Source of the DNA: Parafrankia discariae
Lineage (GTDB): Bacteria; Actinomycetota; Actinomycetes; Frankiales; Frankiaceae
NCBI RefSeq assembly: GCF_000373365.1
Contig: NZ_KB891203.1
Location: forward strand, 44,437 to 108,436
Direction of reading: 5' to 3'
DNA length: 64,000 nucleotides
Under the pieces are notes generated by a model. That model saw only the letters and a list, made by a program, of their open reading frames with translations, made no database searches and was not told the DNA's origin. Of this stretch, positions 7,866 through 18,067 are shown in pieces. The position numbers and the translations under genes were made by a program. Numbering within the stretch: the first letter of the stretch is position 1; the number at the start of each line of letters is the position of its first letter.

Positions 7866-9038
7866 TCAGCCGGTGGCGTCGACCAGCGGGAAGGCGTCCT
7901 TCCACACGGGCTCGTAGCCGGCGCCGACCAGCATCGCGGCGACGTCCGCCGGGGAACGCTCGTCAGAGATGGAGAACTGCTCCTGTGCCGTCCCGGGCCG
8001 GCCGTACCCGCCGGGCTCGGTCGACGAGCCGGCGCTCATCGTGGTCACCGCGATGCGGACCAGGCCGTCGCGCAGGGCCGCCGGCTCGCGGGTCGACAGG
8101 GAGATCGCCGCGTCCGGCTCGAACAGCCGCAGTGCCGCGTGCGCCTGGACGAACTCGGCGTCGCCGACGACGACGGTCGGCGGGAAGCCGCTGGCGCTCG
8201 GCTTGATCCTGGGCAGCGCCACCGAGACCTCCGTCCGCCAGAACCGGCGGGCCAGGAACGAGGCGTGCGCGGCGAGCGCGAGGACGTCGGCCCGCCAGTC
8301 CGGCGCCAGGCCGAGCAGGGCACCAAGGCCGAGGCGGCGGGCGCCGGCGTCGGCCGCCCGCTCGAAGGAGGACAGCCGGCGGTCGAAGTCGCGCTTCCAC
8401 CCGGCCACGTGCACCTGCGCGTAGCGCTCCCGGTCGTAGGTCTCCTGGTAATGGACGACGCCGTCGAGCCCGGCCGCGACCAGCCGGGTGTAGGTGTCGT
8501 CCGACCAGGTCTGGGTCTCCACCGAGATCGAGGGGAACAACGGCCGCAGCCGCTCGACGACGTCCACCAGGTACCCGGCGGACACCTCGACGCGGTGCTC
8601 GCCGGAGACCAGCAGGATGTGCCGGAAGCCGCGGCCGGCCAGCAGGCGCGCCTCGGCCTCGGCCTCGTCGACCGTCAGCGTGCGCCGGGCCACCTCCAGC
8701 CCCTTGGCGAACCCGCAGTAGGTGCAGGACGACAGGCAGGCGTTCGACACGTACAGCGGGGCGAACAGCCGGACCGCCCGGCCGAACCGGCGCAGCGTCG
8801 TCTCCCGCGCCGCCTGTGCCAGCTCCTCCAGCCGCCCGGTCGCGGCCGGCGACAGCAGGACGGCGAGGTCGGCGAGATCCAGCCGGCCGCCGGTGTCGGG
8901 ACGCCCGGCGGCGACGGCCCGGGCCCGGCGCAGGACGGCGTCGACCCGCGCCCCGTCGGCCGCGACCGAGGCGCGGGCGAGCGCCGGGATGTCGAGCGCG
9001 GCCAGCTCGCGGGCGAACAGCCCCGCCGGGCTGGCCAT
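7866..9038 (-). CDS. thiH: 2-iminoacetate synthase ThiH (radical SAM)
   Basis: ThiH cleaves tyrosine by radical chemistry to give dehydroglycine and p-cresol, supplying the glycine-derived unit for ThiG. The 390-residue protein has the radical SAM Cys triplet C101, C105, C108 ([10 protein letters not shown]) after the ThiH-typical PLYVSNA. It also has [28 protein letters not shown] and the IKPSASGF region. The ATG at 9038 shares one base with the thiG stop (TGATG), so thiG and thiH are coupled. The presence of oxygen-sensitive ThiH rather than ThiO is notable in an actinobacterium with an aerobic oxidase. It ends about 160 bases before the flavoprotein gene. Confidence 0.93.
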   Translation of the reverse strand: MASPAGLFARELAALDIPALARASVAADGARVDAVLRRARAVAAGRPDTGGRLDLADLAVLLSPAATGRLEELAQAARETTLRRFGRAVRLFAPLYVSNACLSSCTYCGFAKGLEVARRTLTVDEAEAEARLLAGRGFRHILLVSGEHRVEVSAGYLVDVVERLRPLFPSISVETQTWSDDTYTRLVAAGLDGVVHYQETYDRERYAQVHVAGWKRDFDRRLSSFERAADAGARRLGLGALLGLAPDWRADVLALAAHASFLARRFWRTEVSVALPRIKPSASGFPPTVVVGDAEFVQAHAALRLFEPDAAISLSTREPAALRDGLVRIAVTTMSAGSSTEPGGYGRPGTAQEQFSISDERSPADVAAMLVGAGYEPVWKDAFPLVDATG

Positions 9039-9967
9039 CAGCCGGCCCGACCAGGTAGATCGGGCAGATCGGGCAGACCCGGCAGGCCGCCGGGCACCGC
9101 GTCCAGGAAGCCGGTGAGCGGCGAGGACGCCTCGGCCGCGGTGGCACCGCCCGCCCGCGGCCGGCCGGCGAGGTGGGCCATCCGCCCGGCGGTGGTCGCC
9201 AGCGCGAAGGCCCGGGCCATCGCGACCGGGTCGGCGGCGATCGCGATCGCCGTGTTGACGAGTACCGCGTCCGCCCCGATCTCCATCGCCTCGGCGGCGT
9301 CGGAGGGCGCGCCGATGCCGGCGTCCACCACCACCGGGACCCCGGCGGTCTCCACGATCGCCTCGATGGCGTCGCGGGTGCGCAGGCCGCGGTTGGAGCC
9401 GATCCAGCTGCCCAGCGGCATCACCGTGGCGCAGCCGGCCTCCTCGAGCCGGCGCGCCAGCACCGGGTCGGCCGAGCAGTACGGGAGCACGGTGAACCCG
9501 TCGGCGACCATCAGCTCGGCGGCGCGCAGCGTCTCGATCGGATCCGGCGCGAGGGTGCGCGGATCCGGGGTGACCTCGAGCTTCACCAGGGACGTCCCGG
9601 TCGCCACCCGGCCTAGCCGGGCCAGCCGCAGCGCCTCGGCCGCGTCGACCGCGCCGGAGGTGTTCGGCAGCAGCGTCATGCCGGCCGGGACGAAGTCGAG
9701 GACGTCGCCCTCCCCCGCGCGGCTCAGGTCGACCCGGCGCAGGGCCACGGTGACGATGTCCGCCCCCGAGGCGACCAGGCTCTCGCGCATGATCGGATGG
9801 CTCGCGAACTTGCCGGTGCCGACGAGCAGCCGGCTGGCGTAGACGGTGCCGGCGATCCGGAACGGGTCCGGACGGCCGGGTTCCGGACGCTCGGGCTCCG
9901 GATGACCAGACTCCGGACGACCGGACCTGCCCGGCTCGTGCTGTACCTCGGTGACCCGCTGTGTCAT
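9038..9967 (-). CDS. thiG: Thiazole synthase ThiG
   Basis: ThiG builds the thiazole phosphate ring from 1-deoxyxylulose 5-phosphate, dehydroglycine and sulfur from ThiS. The 309-residue protein carries RLLVGTGKF, the TVALRRVDL strand, the Schiff-base Lys K129 in [35 protein letters not shown] and [21 protein letters not shown], spread in normal order. The first 35 residues are an extra charged/Pro-rich extension. The ATG at 9967 is preceded by a GGGAGGGA ribosome-binding site that lies at the 3' edge of the TPP riboswitch. It is followed by thiH with a one-base overlap. Confidence 0.95.
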   Translation of the reverse strand: MTQRVTEVQHEPGRSGRPESGHPEPERPEPGRPDPFRIAGTVYASRLLVGTGKFASHPIMRESLVASGADIVTVALRRVDLSRAGEGDVLDFVPAGMTLLPNTSGAVDAAEALRLARLGRVATGTSLVKLEVTPDPRTLAPDPIETLRAAELMVADGFTVLPYCSADPVLARRLEEAGCATVMPLGSWIGSNRGLRTRDAIEAIVETAGVPVVVDAGIGAPSDAAEAMEIGADAVLVNTAIAIAADPVAMARAFALATTAGRMAHLAGRPRAGGATAAEASSPLTGFLDAVPGGLPGLPDLPDLPGRAG

Positions 9968-9976
9968 CAGATCGTT

Positions 9977-10070
9977 CCCTCCCCACGCGCGCATGACCGC
10001 GATCGGGTATGCGGGTCGCCGGCGGCATCCTGGCCGGCCTCTCAGCCCGCGTCCGCGGGCTCCCCGGTCG
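9977..10070 (-). promoter_or_regulatory. TPP riboswitch (THI element) upstream of thiG
   Basis: On the minus strand the leader reads CGGGGAGCCC, a short loop, then GGGCTGAGAGG (the thi box with CUGAGA), a variable GC helix, then ACCCGATCGCGGTCATGCGC and GCGTGGGGAGG. This follows the conserved TPP-sensor order. The 3' arm reaches the ribosome-binding site of thiG (ATG at 9967), so control is probably translational: TPP binding would hide the site. I see no matching element before thiS or thiE. Confidence 0.88.
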
Positions 10071-10264
10071 AAACCACAGTCTAAGCCGCCGGGTGCGGCG
10101 GACCAGCGGCTCCGGCGAACCCGGACAGACAACGGCGGGCTGGGATCAAGCACCCGGCTCGAATTCCAGATTTTGTGACGAACATCCCGCCCGTTCGGGT
10201 ACATCTCACAGCTAATTGCGCAGTAAGACCACTGTCTGGCCGATGGGGCGGCCGATCGTAAACT

Positions 10265-12241
10265 GTGCATGTGGATTCCACCGTGGCCGACCCCGTCATA
10301 GGTCGACTCCTGGACGGCCGGTACACCGCCCAGGAGCGGCTCGCCGTCGGCGGTATGGCGACGGTGTACGTAGCCCACGACAACCGGCTCGACCGGTTCG
10401 TCGCCCTGAAGATCATGCATCCGAACCTCAGTCACGACCCGGAGTTCGTGGCCCGGTTCCACCGGGAGGCGAACGCGGTCGCGCGGCTGAACACGCCGTG
10501 CGCCGTCTCGATCCTCGACCAGGGGTCCGACACCAGCCCGGCCGGTGTCCTGCACTACCTGGTGATGGAGCTGGTGCGCGGGCGCTCGCTGCGCCAGCAC
10601 CTGGGGATACGCGGGCGGCTCACCGTCCCCGAGGTCGTCGAGATCTTCGAGCCGGTGGCCGAGGCGCTCGCCGCGGCGCACGCGGCCGGCATCATCCACC
10701 GCGACATCAAGCCGGAGAACATCCTGCTCGGTGACGACGGCCGGGTGAAGGTCGCCGACTTCGGCCTGGCCCGGCCGGTCACCAACCCCACCGCGGCCCT
10801 CACCGGCGGGGTGGTGATGGGCACGGTCGGCTACCTGGCCCCCGAGCAGGTCACCCACGGCACCGCCGGCATGCGCAGCGACGTCTACGCGGCCGGGGTG
10901 ATGCTCTTCGAGATGATCACCGGCAACCTGCCGCACACCGGCGAGACACCGATGTCGGTCGCCTACCAGTCGGTGCACGGCGACGTGCCGGCGCCGTCCA
11001 CGGTCGCGCCGGACGTCCCCGCCGAGCTGGACGCGCTGACGCTGCGGGCCACCGCCCGCGACCCGAACCACCGGCCGGCCGACGGCGCCGCGCTGCTGGC
11101 CGAGCTGCGCGCGATCATGCCCTACCTGCCGGAGCCGGACGCCGGCGACGAGTACCACTCCGGTTTCACCGGGCCGCTGGCCACCCCGTCGCGACCGGCA
11201 CCGCCGCGACCGCCCGCCGGGCCGCCGATCGCCCCGACGAGCATGCTCGGGACGAACCCCGGGTCGTCCTCGGGCGGGCGGCGGCGGGCCCAGCGGACCG
11301 GGCGCGGCTCGCGACTGCCGGTCGGCCCCGCCGTCATCGCCGTGGTGGTCGTCGTGTGTCTCGTGCTCGGGGTGCTCATGCTGCGGGCGCTCGTCGGCGG
11401 CGGCAAGCCCGAGGTGCCACTGCTGATCGGCCTGTCCAAGGCCGACGCCGAGCAGGACCTGCGCGACGCCGGCCTCGCGTTCACCTACGGCCCGGAGATC
11501 GCCAGCGCCACGGTCCCGCAGGGGCTCGTCGTCGAGCAGGACCCGAAGGACGGCGCCGCCGTCAGCGACGGCGCCGTGGTGACGCTGCGGCTGAGCTCCG
11601 GCGCGCCGAAGGCCACCGTGCCCGACCTGGCCGGGCTGACCGTCGACCAGGCGCTGGCGAAGCTGACCGAGGCGAAGCTGGCCGACGGCGGGCGCACCAG
11701 CGAGGCGAGCGACACTGTGCCGCAGGGCCAGGTGGTCCGCACCGAGCCCCAAGCCGGGAACGTCGTCGACCCCAGCACGCCGGTGAAGCTCGTGCTCAGC
11801 AGCGGGCCGAACTCGGTCGTCGTCCCCAGCGACATCATCGGGATGACGTTCGACGCGGCCAGGTCACGCCTGGAGTCGCTGAATCTCAACCTCACGGTCC
11901 AGCAGAGCGCCGTCGCCAGCGACAGCGTCGATCCCGGCAAGGTGGTCCGCTCGTCGCCCGACCCCGGCCAGCGGGTGAACGCCGGCGGGTCGGTGACGCT
12001 CTTCGTCGCCCAGGAGGCCGACTCCGGGGACGGCGACGGCAGCGGCGTCGTGGTCACGGTCCCGAACGTGGTGGGCAAGTCCTGGTCGGAGGCCGAGCGC
12101 GCCCTCGGCCGCCTCGGGCTGAACGCCGACCGGACGAACTGGTTCGCGGAACGGGTCACGGGGCAGAGCCCCCGGGCCGGCAGCAAGATCGAGAAGGGCA
12201 GCACCGTCCATCTCAAGACGGAGTTCCGCGTAGGCAACTGA
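10265..12241 (+). CDS. PASTA-domain Ser/Thr protein kinase (PknL/PknB type)
   Basis: This 658-residue membrane kinase has a Gly-rich loop (AVGGMATVY, about 27-35), the ATP Lys K49 (VALKIM), catalytic HRDIKPEN with D147, DFG at 165-167, and APEQ. A Pro-rich juxtamembrane region and one membrane segment (about 353-376) follow. Outside the cell are four PASTA repeats (from about 381, 450, 518 and 597) that bind cell-wall muropeptides. By position, near an Rv2175c-like gene and aroG, it corresponds to PknL. The PknL I know from M. tuberculosis lacks PASTA repeats, so the domain layout is PknB-like. Start is GTG at 10265; a GTG two codons later is possible. Confidence 0.93.
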   Translation: MHVDSTVADPVIGRLLDGRYTAQERLAVGGMATVYVAHDNRLDRFVALKIMHPNLSHDPEFVARFHREANAVARLNTPCAVSILDQGSDTSPAGVLHYLVMELVRGRSLRQHLGIRGRLTVPEVVEIFEPVAEALAAAHAAGIIHRDIKPENILLGDDGRVKVADFGLARPVTNPTAALTGGVVMGTVGYLAPEQVTHGTAGMRSDVYAAGVMLFEMITGNLPHTGETPMSVAYQSVHGDVPAPSTVAPDVPAELDALTLRATARDPNHRPADGAALLAELRAIMPYLPEPDAGDEYHSGFTGPLATPSRPAPPRPPAGPPIAPTSMLGTNPGSSSGGRRRAQRTGRGSRLPVGPAVIAVVVVVCLVLGVLMLRALVGGGKPEVPLLIGLSKADAEQDLRDAGLAFTYGPEIASATVPQGLVVEQDPKDGAAVSDGAVVTLRLSSGAPKATVPDLAGLTVDQALAKLTEAKLADGGRTSEASDTVPQGQVVRTEPQAGNVVDPSTPVKLVLSSGPNSVVVPSDIIGMTFDAARSRLESLNLNLTVQQSAVASDSVDPGKVVRSSPDPGQRVNAGGSVTLFVAQEADSGDGDGSGVVVTVPNVVGKSWSEAERALGRLGLNADRTNWFAERVTGQSPRAGSKIEKGSTVHLKTEFRVGN

Positions 12242-12429
12242 TCCCCGGGCCGGGTGCGGGCCGCGGTGCGTGCTCCGCCCGCACCGGCCACGCCGCCCGG
12301 TGAGGGTCTCGCTCGTCTCCGTGACGAGACACGCCCGGGATCGCGGTTGCCGGCACCCCCGATCGGGTACGGTCGATCTTCACCGGGACCGCGGGCCGGG
12401 GCAGGGGAACGAGGAGCGCGGGGGGCGAC

Positions 12430-14787
12430 GTGGCGGCAGGGCGCGGACCACGCTGGCACGGCGGGCGGGCCGGCCGCGCCGCCGAGATGCTCGACGGCCG
12501 CCGGCCGCCCCTCGACGAGTCCGAACGGCAGCTGGCGCGCACGGTCGCGGCCCTGCGGGCGCTGCCCGGCGCGCTGCCCGCGCCGGCGATGTCGCCCCGG
12601 GTCCGCGCCGAGATCCGCGCGATGCTCCTCACCGAGCCGATCGGCGCCCCCGGCGCGCACCCGCGCGGCACCCACGGCACCCGTGAGACCGCCGCCCGGC
12701 TCCCGGCAGCCAGCGACTCCCCCAGCGCGCCCGGCGCGGACGCCACCGAAGGCGACGGCAGGGGAACCGCCGGTCCGATCGAGGGCACCCGGCGGGCCCA
12801 GCCGACTCGACCGGTCCGACCGCCGCGGCCCGCCGCGGTCGTCACCCGGCCGGGCGGGATGGGCGTCCGGCAGGCGCTGCGCTTGGCCCGACCGGCCCTG
12901 ATCGGGGCGCTGGCCGCCTCGGTCACGACGGTGGGCGTCGCGGTGAGCGCCGAGCAGGCCCTGCCCGGCGAGCTGCTCTACGGGGTGAAGCGGCAGGTCG
13001 AACAGATCCAGGTCAGCCTGGCCGGCAACCGCGTCGACCGCGCCAAGCTCCAGCTTTCGGTCGCCCGGAACCGGATGGACGAGCTCGTCGCGGTCGTCCA
13101 TCCGCAGGCCCGGCCGGCCCAACGGCCGCCGGGCGACCCGGCCGGCGGCGACCCGGCCGGCGGCGACCCGGCCGGCGGCGACCCGGCCGGCGGCGACCCG
13201 GCCGGCAGCGGCCCGGATGGCAGCGGCACCGCGCACGGCTCCGGCGCCCCGGTCGGTACCGCGGCCGGCGGGAACGGGGCCGGCGGGAACGGCGAGGCTG
13301 GCTGGAACGGCGGGCCGCCGGCGGGCGACACCGCCGGATCGCCCCCGGGCCAGCCACCTCCGGCGACGACCCCGGGCCTCGGATCCACCGGAGAGCCCCG
13401 GGCAGCGGCCGCGCCGGACCAGCCGGACGGCCCGGTGCCGACACTCTCCGCGCCCCCCGCTCCGGCCACCGCCTCCCCCGGCCACCCGACGCCGACGGGA
13501 CGTCCGGCCGCGGGTGGGGAAATCGACACAGTGACCAGGTTGCTGCGTGACTGGTGCGACGAGGCCGGGGCCGGTAGCGAGGTGCTGATCGCGGAGGCCC
13601 TCGCGGGCAGCCGCGACGCCCGGGTAACCCTGAACGAGTTCGCCGCGGACCAGTCGACGCGCCTCGAGGCGCTGCTCGACGCGCTGCCGGACGGCCCGGT
13701 ACCCGGCGCGGACGAGGCTCGACAGATCATCCACCAGGTCGACTCCGCGCTGACTGTCACCACCGGGGCGGGCGACGGCTCGTCCGAGACCGGCACCGCG
13801 GCGGGGCACGGCGACGCCGGCACAGTGGGCACGGCCGGAACAGCCGGCGGCGGTACCTCGCCCGACTCGATCGGCCGGGCCCGGTCCGCCGGCGGGGCGA
13901 CCAGGCCGGCGGCCACTGAACGTGGTGGCTCCCGGCGGCCGCCCGCCGGGCCGCAGGCGCCGCCCACGCCGACCGCCCCGGCGACGATCGGCGGCATCGC
14001 CGGTGGCTTCCTCCCCGGCCTGCCCTTCCTCACCCCGGCCCAGTCACTGACACCGGTCCAGTCACTGACACCGGCGCAGTCGGCACCGGCCCAGTCGCTG
14101 ACACCTGAGCAGCCACCGGCGTCCGGGCAGTCCTCGGCGCCGGCGCCGGCCTCGGCGCCACCCGGAACGCCCGCGGACGGCGTCCCGGCTCCCGGCGCGG
14201 CTTCCGGGGGTCCGGGCACCGCCCCGGCCGCCGATCTCCCGCTCGTCCTGGAGCCGGAGCCGTCGACACCTTCGTCGACGGACGGACCTCCTCGAGGCGA
14301 CGGGACGGCGCAGGCCTCCTCGGAGCCCACCGCACCGCCGGGCGTTCTCGAGACGTTCGACGCGCCCGCGAAGGCGGCCGGCCCCGACGACGGTTCTCCC
14401 GCCGACGACCCCGGTGATGATCCGGCCGGCGGCCCCGCGGACGACGAGCCCGCCGGTCGCGGGGCCGAGCGGGCTCCAGCGGAGGGTTCGTGGTCGGACG
14501 GCCCGCGGCCGGCGGAATCCCCCGTCACGCAACCGTCACCGGCGGCGTCGGACGAACCGCTGGTGGAGGAGACCGCCTTCGGGGAGTGGCCGACCGGGGC
14601 ACCGACCAGCGCGGCGGCGGCACCGGCCGGCGAAACGACACCGGCCGCCGAGACCGCGCCGAACGCGGTAACCACGGCCACCCCGAAGACCACGGCCACT
14701 CCGAAGACCACGGCCACCCCGACGGGCGAGGCCCCGGCGGCCACCGGGGATGACACCGACGAGACCGCGCCGGCCTGGCAGCCGTGA
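12430..14787 (+). CDS. DUF5667-type membrane protein with long Pro/Ala-rich C-terminus
   Basis: The 785-residue protein has an N-terminal basic region with a helical stretch (ESERQLARTVAALRALPG, and SPRVRAEIRAML). A membrane segment follows (about 155-175, ALIGALAASVTTVGVAVS), then the DUF5667 core (PGELLYGVKRQVEQIQ, DRAKLQLSVARNRMDEL). About 570 residues of Gly/Pro/Ala/Thr-rich sequence with repeats follow, interrupted near residue 360-440 by a second folded-looking piece (TRLLRDWCDEAG). Proteins of this family often accompany sigma factors, but none lies here. A large antisense reading frame covers most of it. Start is GTG at 12430. The function is unknown; an envelope-stress role is only a guess. 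Confidence 0.7.
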   Translation: MAAGRGPRWHGGRAGRAAEMLDGRRPPLDESERQLARTVAALRALPGALPAPAMSPRVRAEIRAMLLTEPIGAPGAHPRGTHGTRETAARLPAASDSPSAPGADATEGDGRGTAGPIEGTRRAQPTRPVRPPRPAAVVTRPGGMGVRQALRLARPALIGALAASVTTVGVAVSAEQALPGELLYGVKRQVEQIQVSLAGNRVDRAKLQLSVARNRMDELVAVVHPQARPAQRPPGDPAGGDPAGGDPAGGDPAGGDPAGSGPDGSGTAHGSGAPVGTAAGGNGAGGNGEAGWNGGPPAGDTAGSPPGQPPPATTPGLGSTGEPRAAAAPDQPDGPVPTLSAPPAPATASPGHPTPTGRPAAGGEIDTVTRLLRDWCDEAGAGSEVLIAEALAGSRDARVTLNEFAADQSTRLEALLDALPDGPVPGADEARQIIHQVDSALTVTTGAGDGSSETGTAAGHGDAGTVGTAGTAGGGTSPDSIGRARSAGGATRPAATERGGSRRPPAGPQAPPTPTAPATIGGIAGGFLPGLPFLTPAQSLTPVQSLTPAQSAPAQSLTPEQPPASGQSSAPAPASAPPGTPADGVPAPGAASGGPGTAPAADLPLVLEPEPSTPSSTDGPPRGDGTAQASSEPTAPPGVLETFDAPAKAAGPDDGSPADDPGDDPAGGPADDEPAGRGAERAPAEGSWSDGPRPAESPVTQPSPAASDEPLVEETAFGEWPTGAPTSAAAAPAGETTPAAETAPNAVTTATPKTTATPKTTATPTGEAPAATGDDTDETAPAWQP
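13135..13209. repeat. Five tandem 15-base units inside the DUF5667 gene
   Basis: The unit GACCCGGCCGGCGGC is repeated five times without gaps (the last copy has one change) and encodes DPAGG repeats. The 15-base period keeps the frame, so copy number can vary without breaking the gene. Confidence 0.9.
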
Positions 14788-14821
14788 CCGCCCCGCCCCG
14801 GGCCGTGCCGGGGGCGGGCGG
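14788..14821. terminator. GC hairpin between convergent genes
   Basis: Directly after the DUF5667 stop, CCGCCCCGCCCCGG and CCGGGGGCGGGCGG form an almost complete stem around GCCGTG. It lies 8 bases before the end of aroG on the other strand and probably serves both genes. No U-tract is present. Confidence 0.5.
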
Positions 14822-14829
14822 GAGGCGGG

Positions 14830-16191
<1,362 letters not shown>

Positions 16192-16269
16192 TCACCAGGG
16201 TACGGGTACGGCGCCGACATCTCCCGCGGTTCGGGCTCAGCGCCGCGCCCGCCGGTCACTCCCGTGACC

Positions 16270-17295
16270 TCACCCGAAGAAGACCTCCGCCTCGCCGTAC
16301 AGGTGCTCGGGGACGGTCTTGAGCTCACCGGTCGCCTCGCGCAGCGGCACCCGGTCGATCCGGGTGCCGTGCAGGGCGACCATCGTCCCGAAGTCGCCCT
16401 CGTGCACGGCGTCGACGGCGTGCAGTCCGAACCGGGTGGCCAGCCAGCGGTCGAAGGCGGTCGGTGTCCCGCCGCGCTGGACGTGCCCGAGCACCGTCGC
16501 CCGGGTCTCCCGGCCGGTCCGGCCGCGGATCTCGGTCTCGAGCAGACCGGAGATGCCCTGCAGGCGCACGTGGCCGAAGGCGTCCAGCTCGCCCTCCCGG
16601 GCCATGGCGGTGCCGGCGATCGGCCGGGCACCCTCGGCCACCACGATGATCGGCGCGTAGCGGGTGGCGAAGCGCTGCTCGACGAAGGCGCAGACCTTGT
16701 CGATGTCGAAGGGCCGCTCGGGGATGAGGATGACGTTCGCGCCGGCGGCCATCCCGCTGTGCAGGGCGATCCACCCGGCGTGGCGGCCCATGACCTCGAC
16801 GACGAGGACGCGGTGATGGCTCTCCGCCGTCGTGTGCAGGCGGTCGATGGCCTCCATCGCGATGTTCACCGCGGTGTCGAAGCCGAACGTGTAGTCGGTG
16901 GCGGAGAGGTCGTTGTCGATCGTCTTCGGGACCCCGACGACCGGGATTCCCTCCGCGTGCAGGCGCGCGGCGGCGCCGAGGGTGTCCTCGCCGCCGACGG
17001 CGACGATGGCGTCCACGCCGGTGCGGTCAAGGGTCTCCCGGATCCGGGACGGGCCGTCCGCCGCGGCGAACGGGTTCGTCCGGCTGGAGCCGAGGATCGT
17101 CCCGCCGCGGGGCAGGATGCCGCGCACGGCCGTCACGTCCAACGGGACGGTGTCGTTCTCCAGCGGTCCCCGCCAGCCGTCCCGGAAGCCGACGAAGCTG
17201 TGGCCGTACACGCCGACGCCCTTGCGGACGACGGCACGGATCACCGCGTTCAGACCAGGACAGTCGCCACCGCCGGTCAGTACACCGATCTTCAC
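16270..17295 (-). CDS. pfkA: Phosphofructokinase with pyrophosphate-type active site
   Basis: The enzyme phosphorylates fructose 6-phosphate at C1. From GTG at 17295 the protein has 341 residues with GVLTGGGDCPGLNAVIR, the MGRHAGW motif and PERPFD. Two deciding positions are readable: residue 104 is Asp in GGEDT (Gly in ATP enzymes), and residue 124 is Lys in PKTIDND. Asp104 with Lys124 is the known pattern of pyrophosphate-dependent enzymes such as that of Amycolatopsis methanolica, while Streptomyces ATP enzymes keep Gly104 with Lys124. I therefore predict PPi as phosphoryl donor, making the step reversible. The gene lies between the exonuclease gene and aroG. Confidence 0.9.
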   Translation of the reverse strand: MKIGVLTGGGDCPGLNAVIRAVVRKGVGVYGHSFVGFRDGWRGPLENDTVPLDVTAVRGILPRGGTILGSSRTNPFAAADGPSRIRETLDRTGVDAIVAVGGEDTLGAAARLHAEGIPVVGVPKTIDNDLSATDYTFGFDTAVNIAMEAIDRLHTTAESHHRVLVVEVMGRHAGWIALHSGMAAGANVILIPERPFDIDKVCAFVEQRFATRYAPIIVVAEGARPIAGTAMAREGELDAFGHVRLQGISGLLETEIRGRTGRETRATVLGHVQRGGTPTAFDRWLATRFGLHAVDAVHEGDFGTMVALHGTRIDRVPLREATGELKTVPEHLYGEAEVFFG

Positions 17296-17420
17296 GCCCC
17301 AGGGCCTCTCTGTTCGAGTCGCCCCCGATCTGCGGCACGTCGCCGGCGGCAGCCTAGCTCCCCGCGGGCCCCGAAAGACCCCACACCACAAACACGGCGC
17401 GGCAAACCGAACCCTCTCCG

Positions 17421-17957
17421 TCAGTCGGCGGCGGGCCCAGGGGACTTCGGGGCGAGGCCGGCGCGCAGTGGCGCGAGGATGGCCCAGCGGGCCAGGTTGT
17501 GCCGCGCGTCGGCCAGTGCGTCGTGCGCGTCGGGCGGCGGCGGGGGCAGCCCGGGGCTGCCGACGTCCTCCCAGAGCTGGCGCAGGTCGCGGGTGAACCG
17601 CGGCAGCCGACGCGGCAGCGCGGGCATCTTCCCGAAGAGCTGGCAGAGCACGACGTGGTCGTAGGCGGCGTACCAGGCCCACAGCTCCGGCGAGCCGTCC
17701 GCGGTCAGGAAGCGCGCGACCTCGTCGCGGATCCGTTCCCGCGACATCCAGGCCGGGCTGGCCGGCGAGGGCAGCCGGTCCAGGACGTTGCGGCGCACCC
17801 AGGGGACGGCGTGCGCGGGGTCGAACTCCGTCGAGACTGCGTAGAGCTCCCGCGTCCCGTCCTCGCTGACGATCCCGATGCTGACCAGGTCGAGCCAGTG
17901 ATGGCCGCCGTCGTCGCGCTCGATGAACTCGGTGTCGTAGAAGAAACGGCCGCCCAC
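17421..17957 (-). CDS. Rv2179c-type 3'-5' exoribonuclease
   Basis: The 178-residue protein starts GGRFFYDTEFIE, the DEDD exonuclease first motif (Asp and Glu of DTEF). It continues with LVSIGIV, YAVSTEFDPA, ELWAWYAAYDHVVLCQLFG, PRFTRDLRQLWEDVG and the HDALADARHNL motif supplying the last His/Asp. These stretches match the Rv2179c family, a small actinobacterial exoribonuclease that trims 3' overhangs of RNA. Start is GTG at 17957. A 125-base gap separates it from the phosphofructokinase gene downstream. The C-terminal extension is short and Pro-rich. Confidence 0.9.
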   Translation of the reverse strand: MGGRFFYDTEFIERDDGGHHWLDLVSIGIVSEDGTRELYAVSTEFDPAHAVPWVRRNVLDRLPSPASPAWMSRERIRDEVARFLTADGSPELWAWYAAYDHVVLCQLFGKMPALPRRLPRFTRDLRQLWEDVGSPGLPPPPPDAHDALADARHNLARWAILAPLRAGLAPKSPGPAAD

Positions 17958-18067
17958 GCCTCCAGTGTGCTCCGCCCGCCCGACCCGCCGGAGACCGCCC
18001 GTCCCCAGCCCGGAACTGCGCCGGTCAGGCGCTGGTCAGGCGCCGGTCAGCGGCCGGGCGGCCACGG

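Noticed and set aside
10100..10264. Promoter elements before the PASTA kinase gene
   Set aside because: Several weak TTGxxx and AT-richer pieces exist, but no pair with proper spacing was convincing.
13135..13209. Regular repeats suggestive of a CRISPR array
   Set aside because: The units are contiguous 15-base copies without spacers and encode DPAGG in frame.
12978..14756. Minus-strand open frame of 592 codons opposite the DUF5667 gene
   Set aside because: It is a shadow of the GC-rich plus-strand gene: low-complexity Gly/Ser/Pro sequence, no conserved motif, and the plus strand has the recognisable DUF5667 core.
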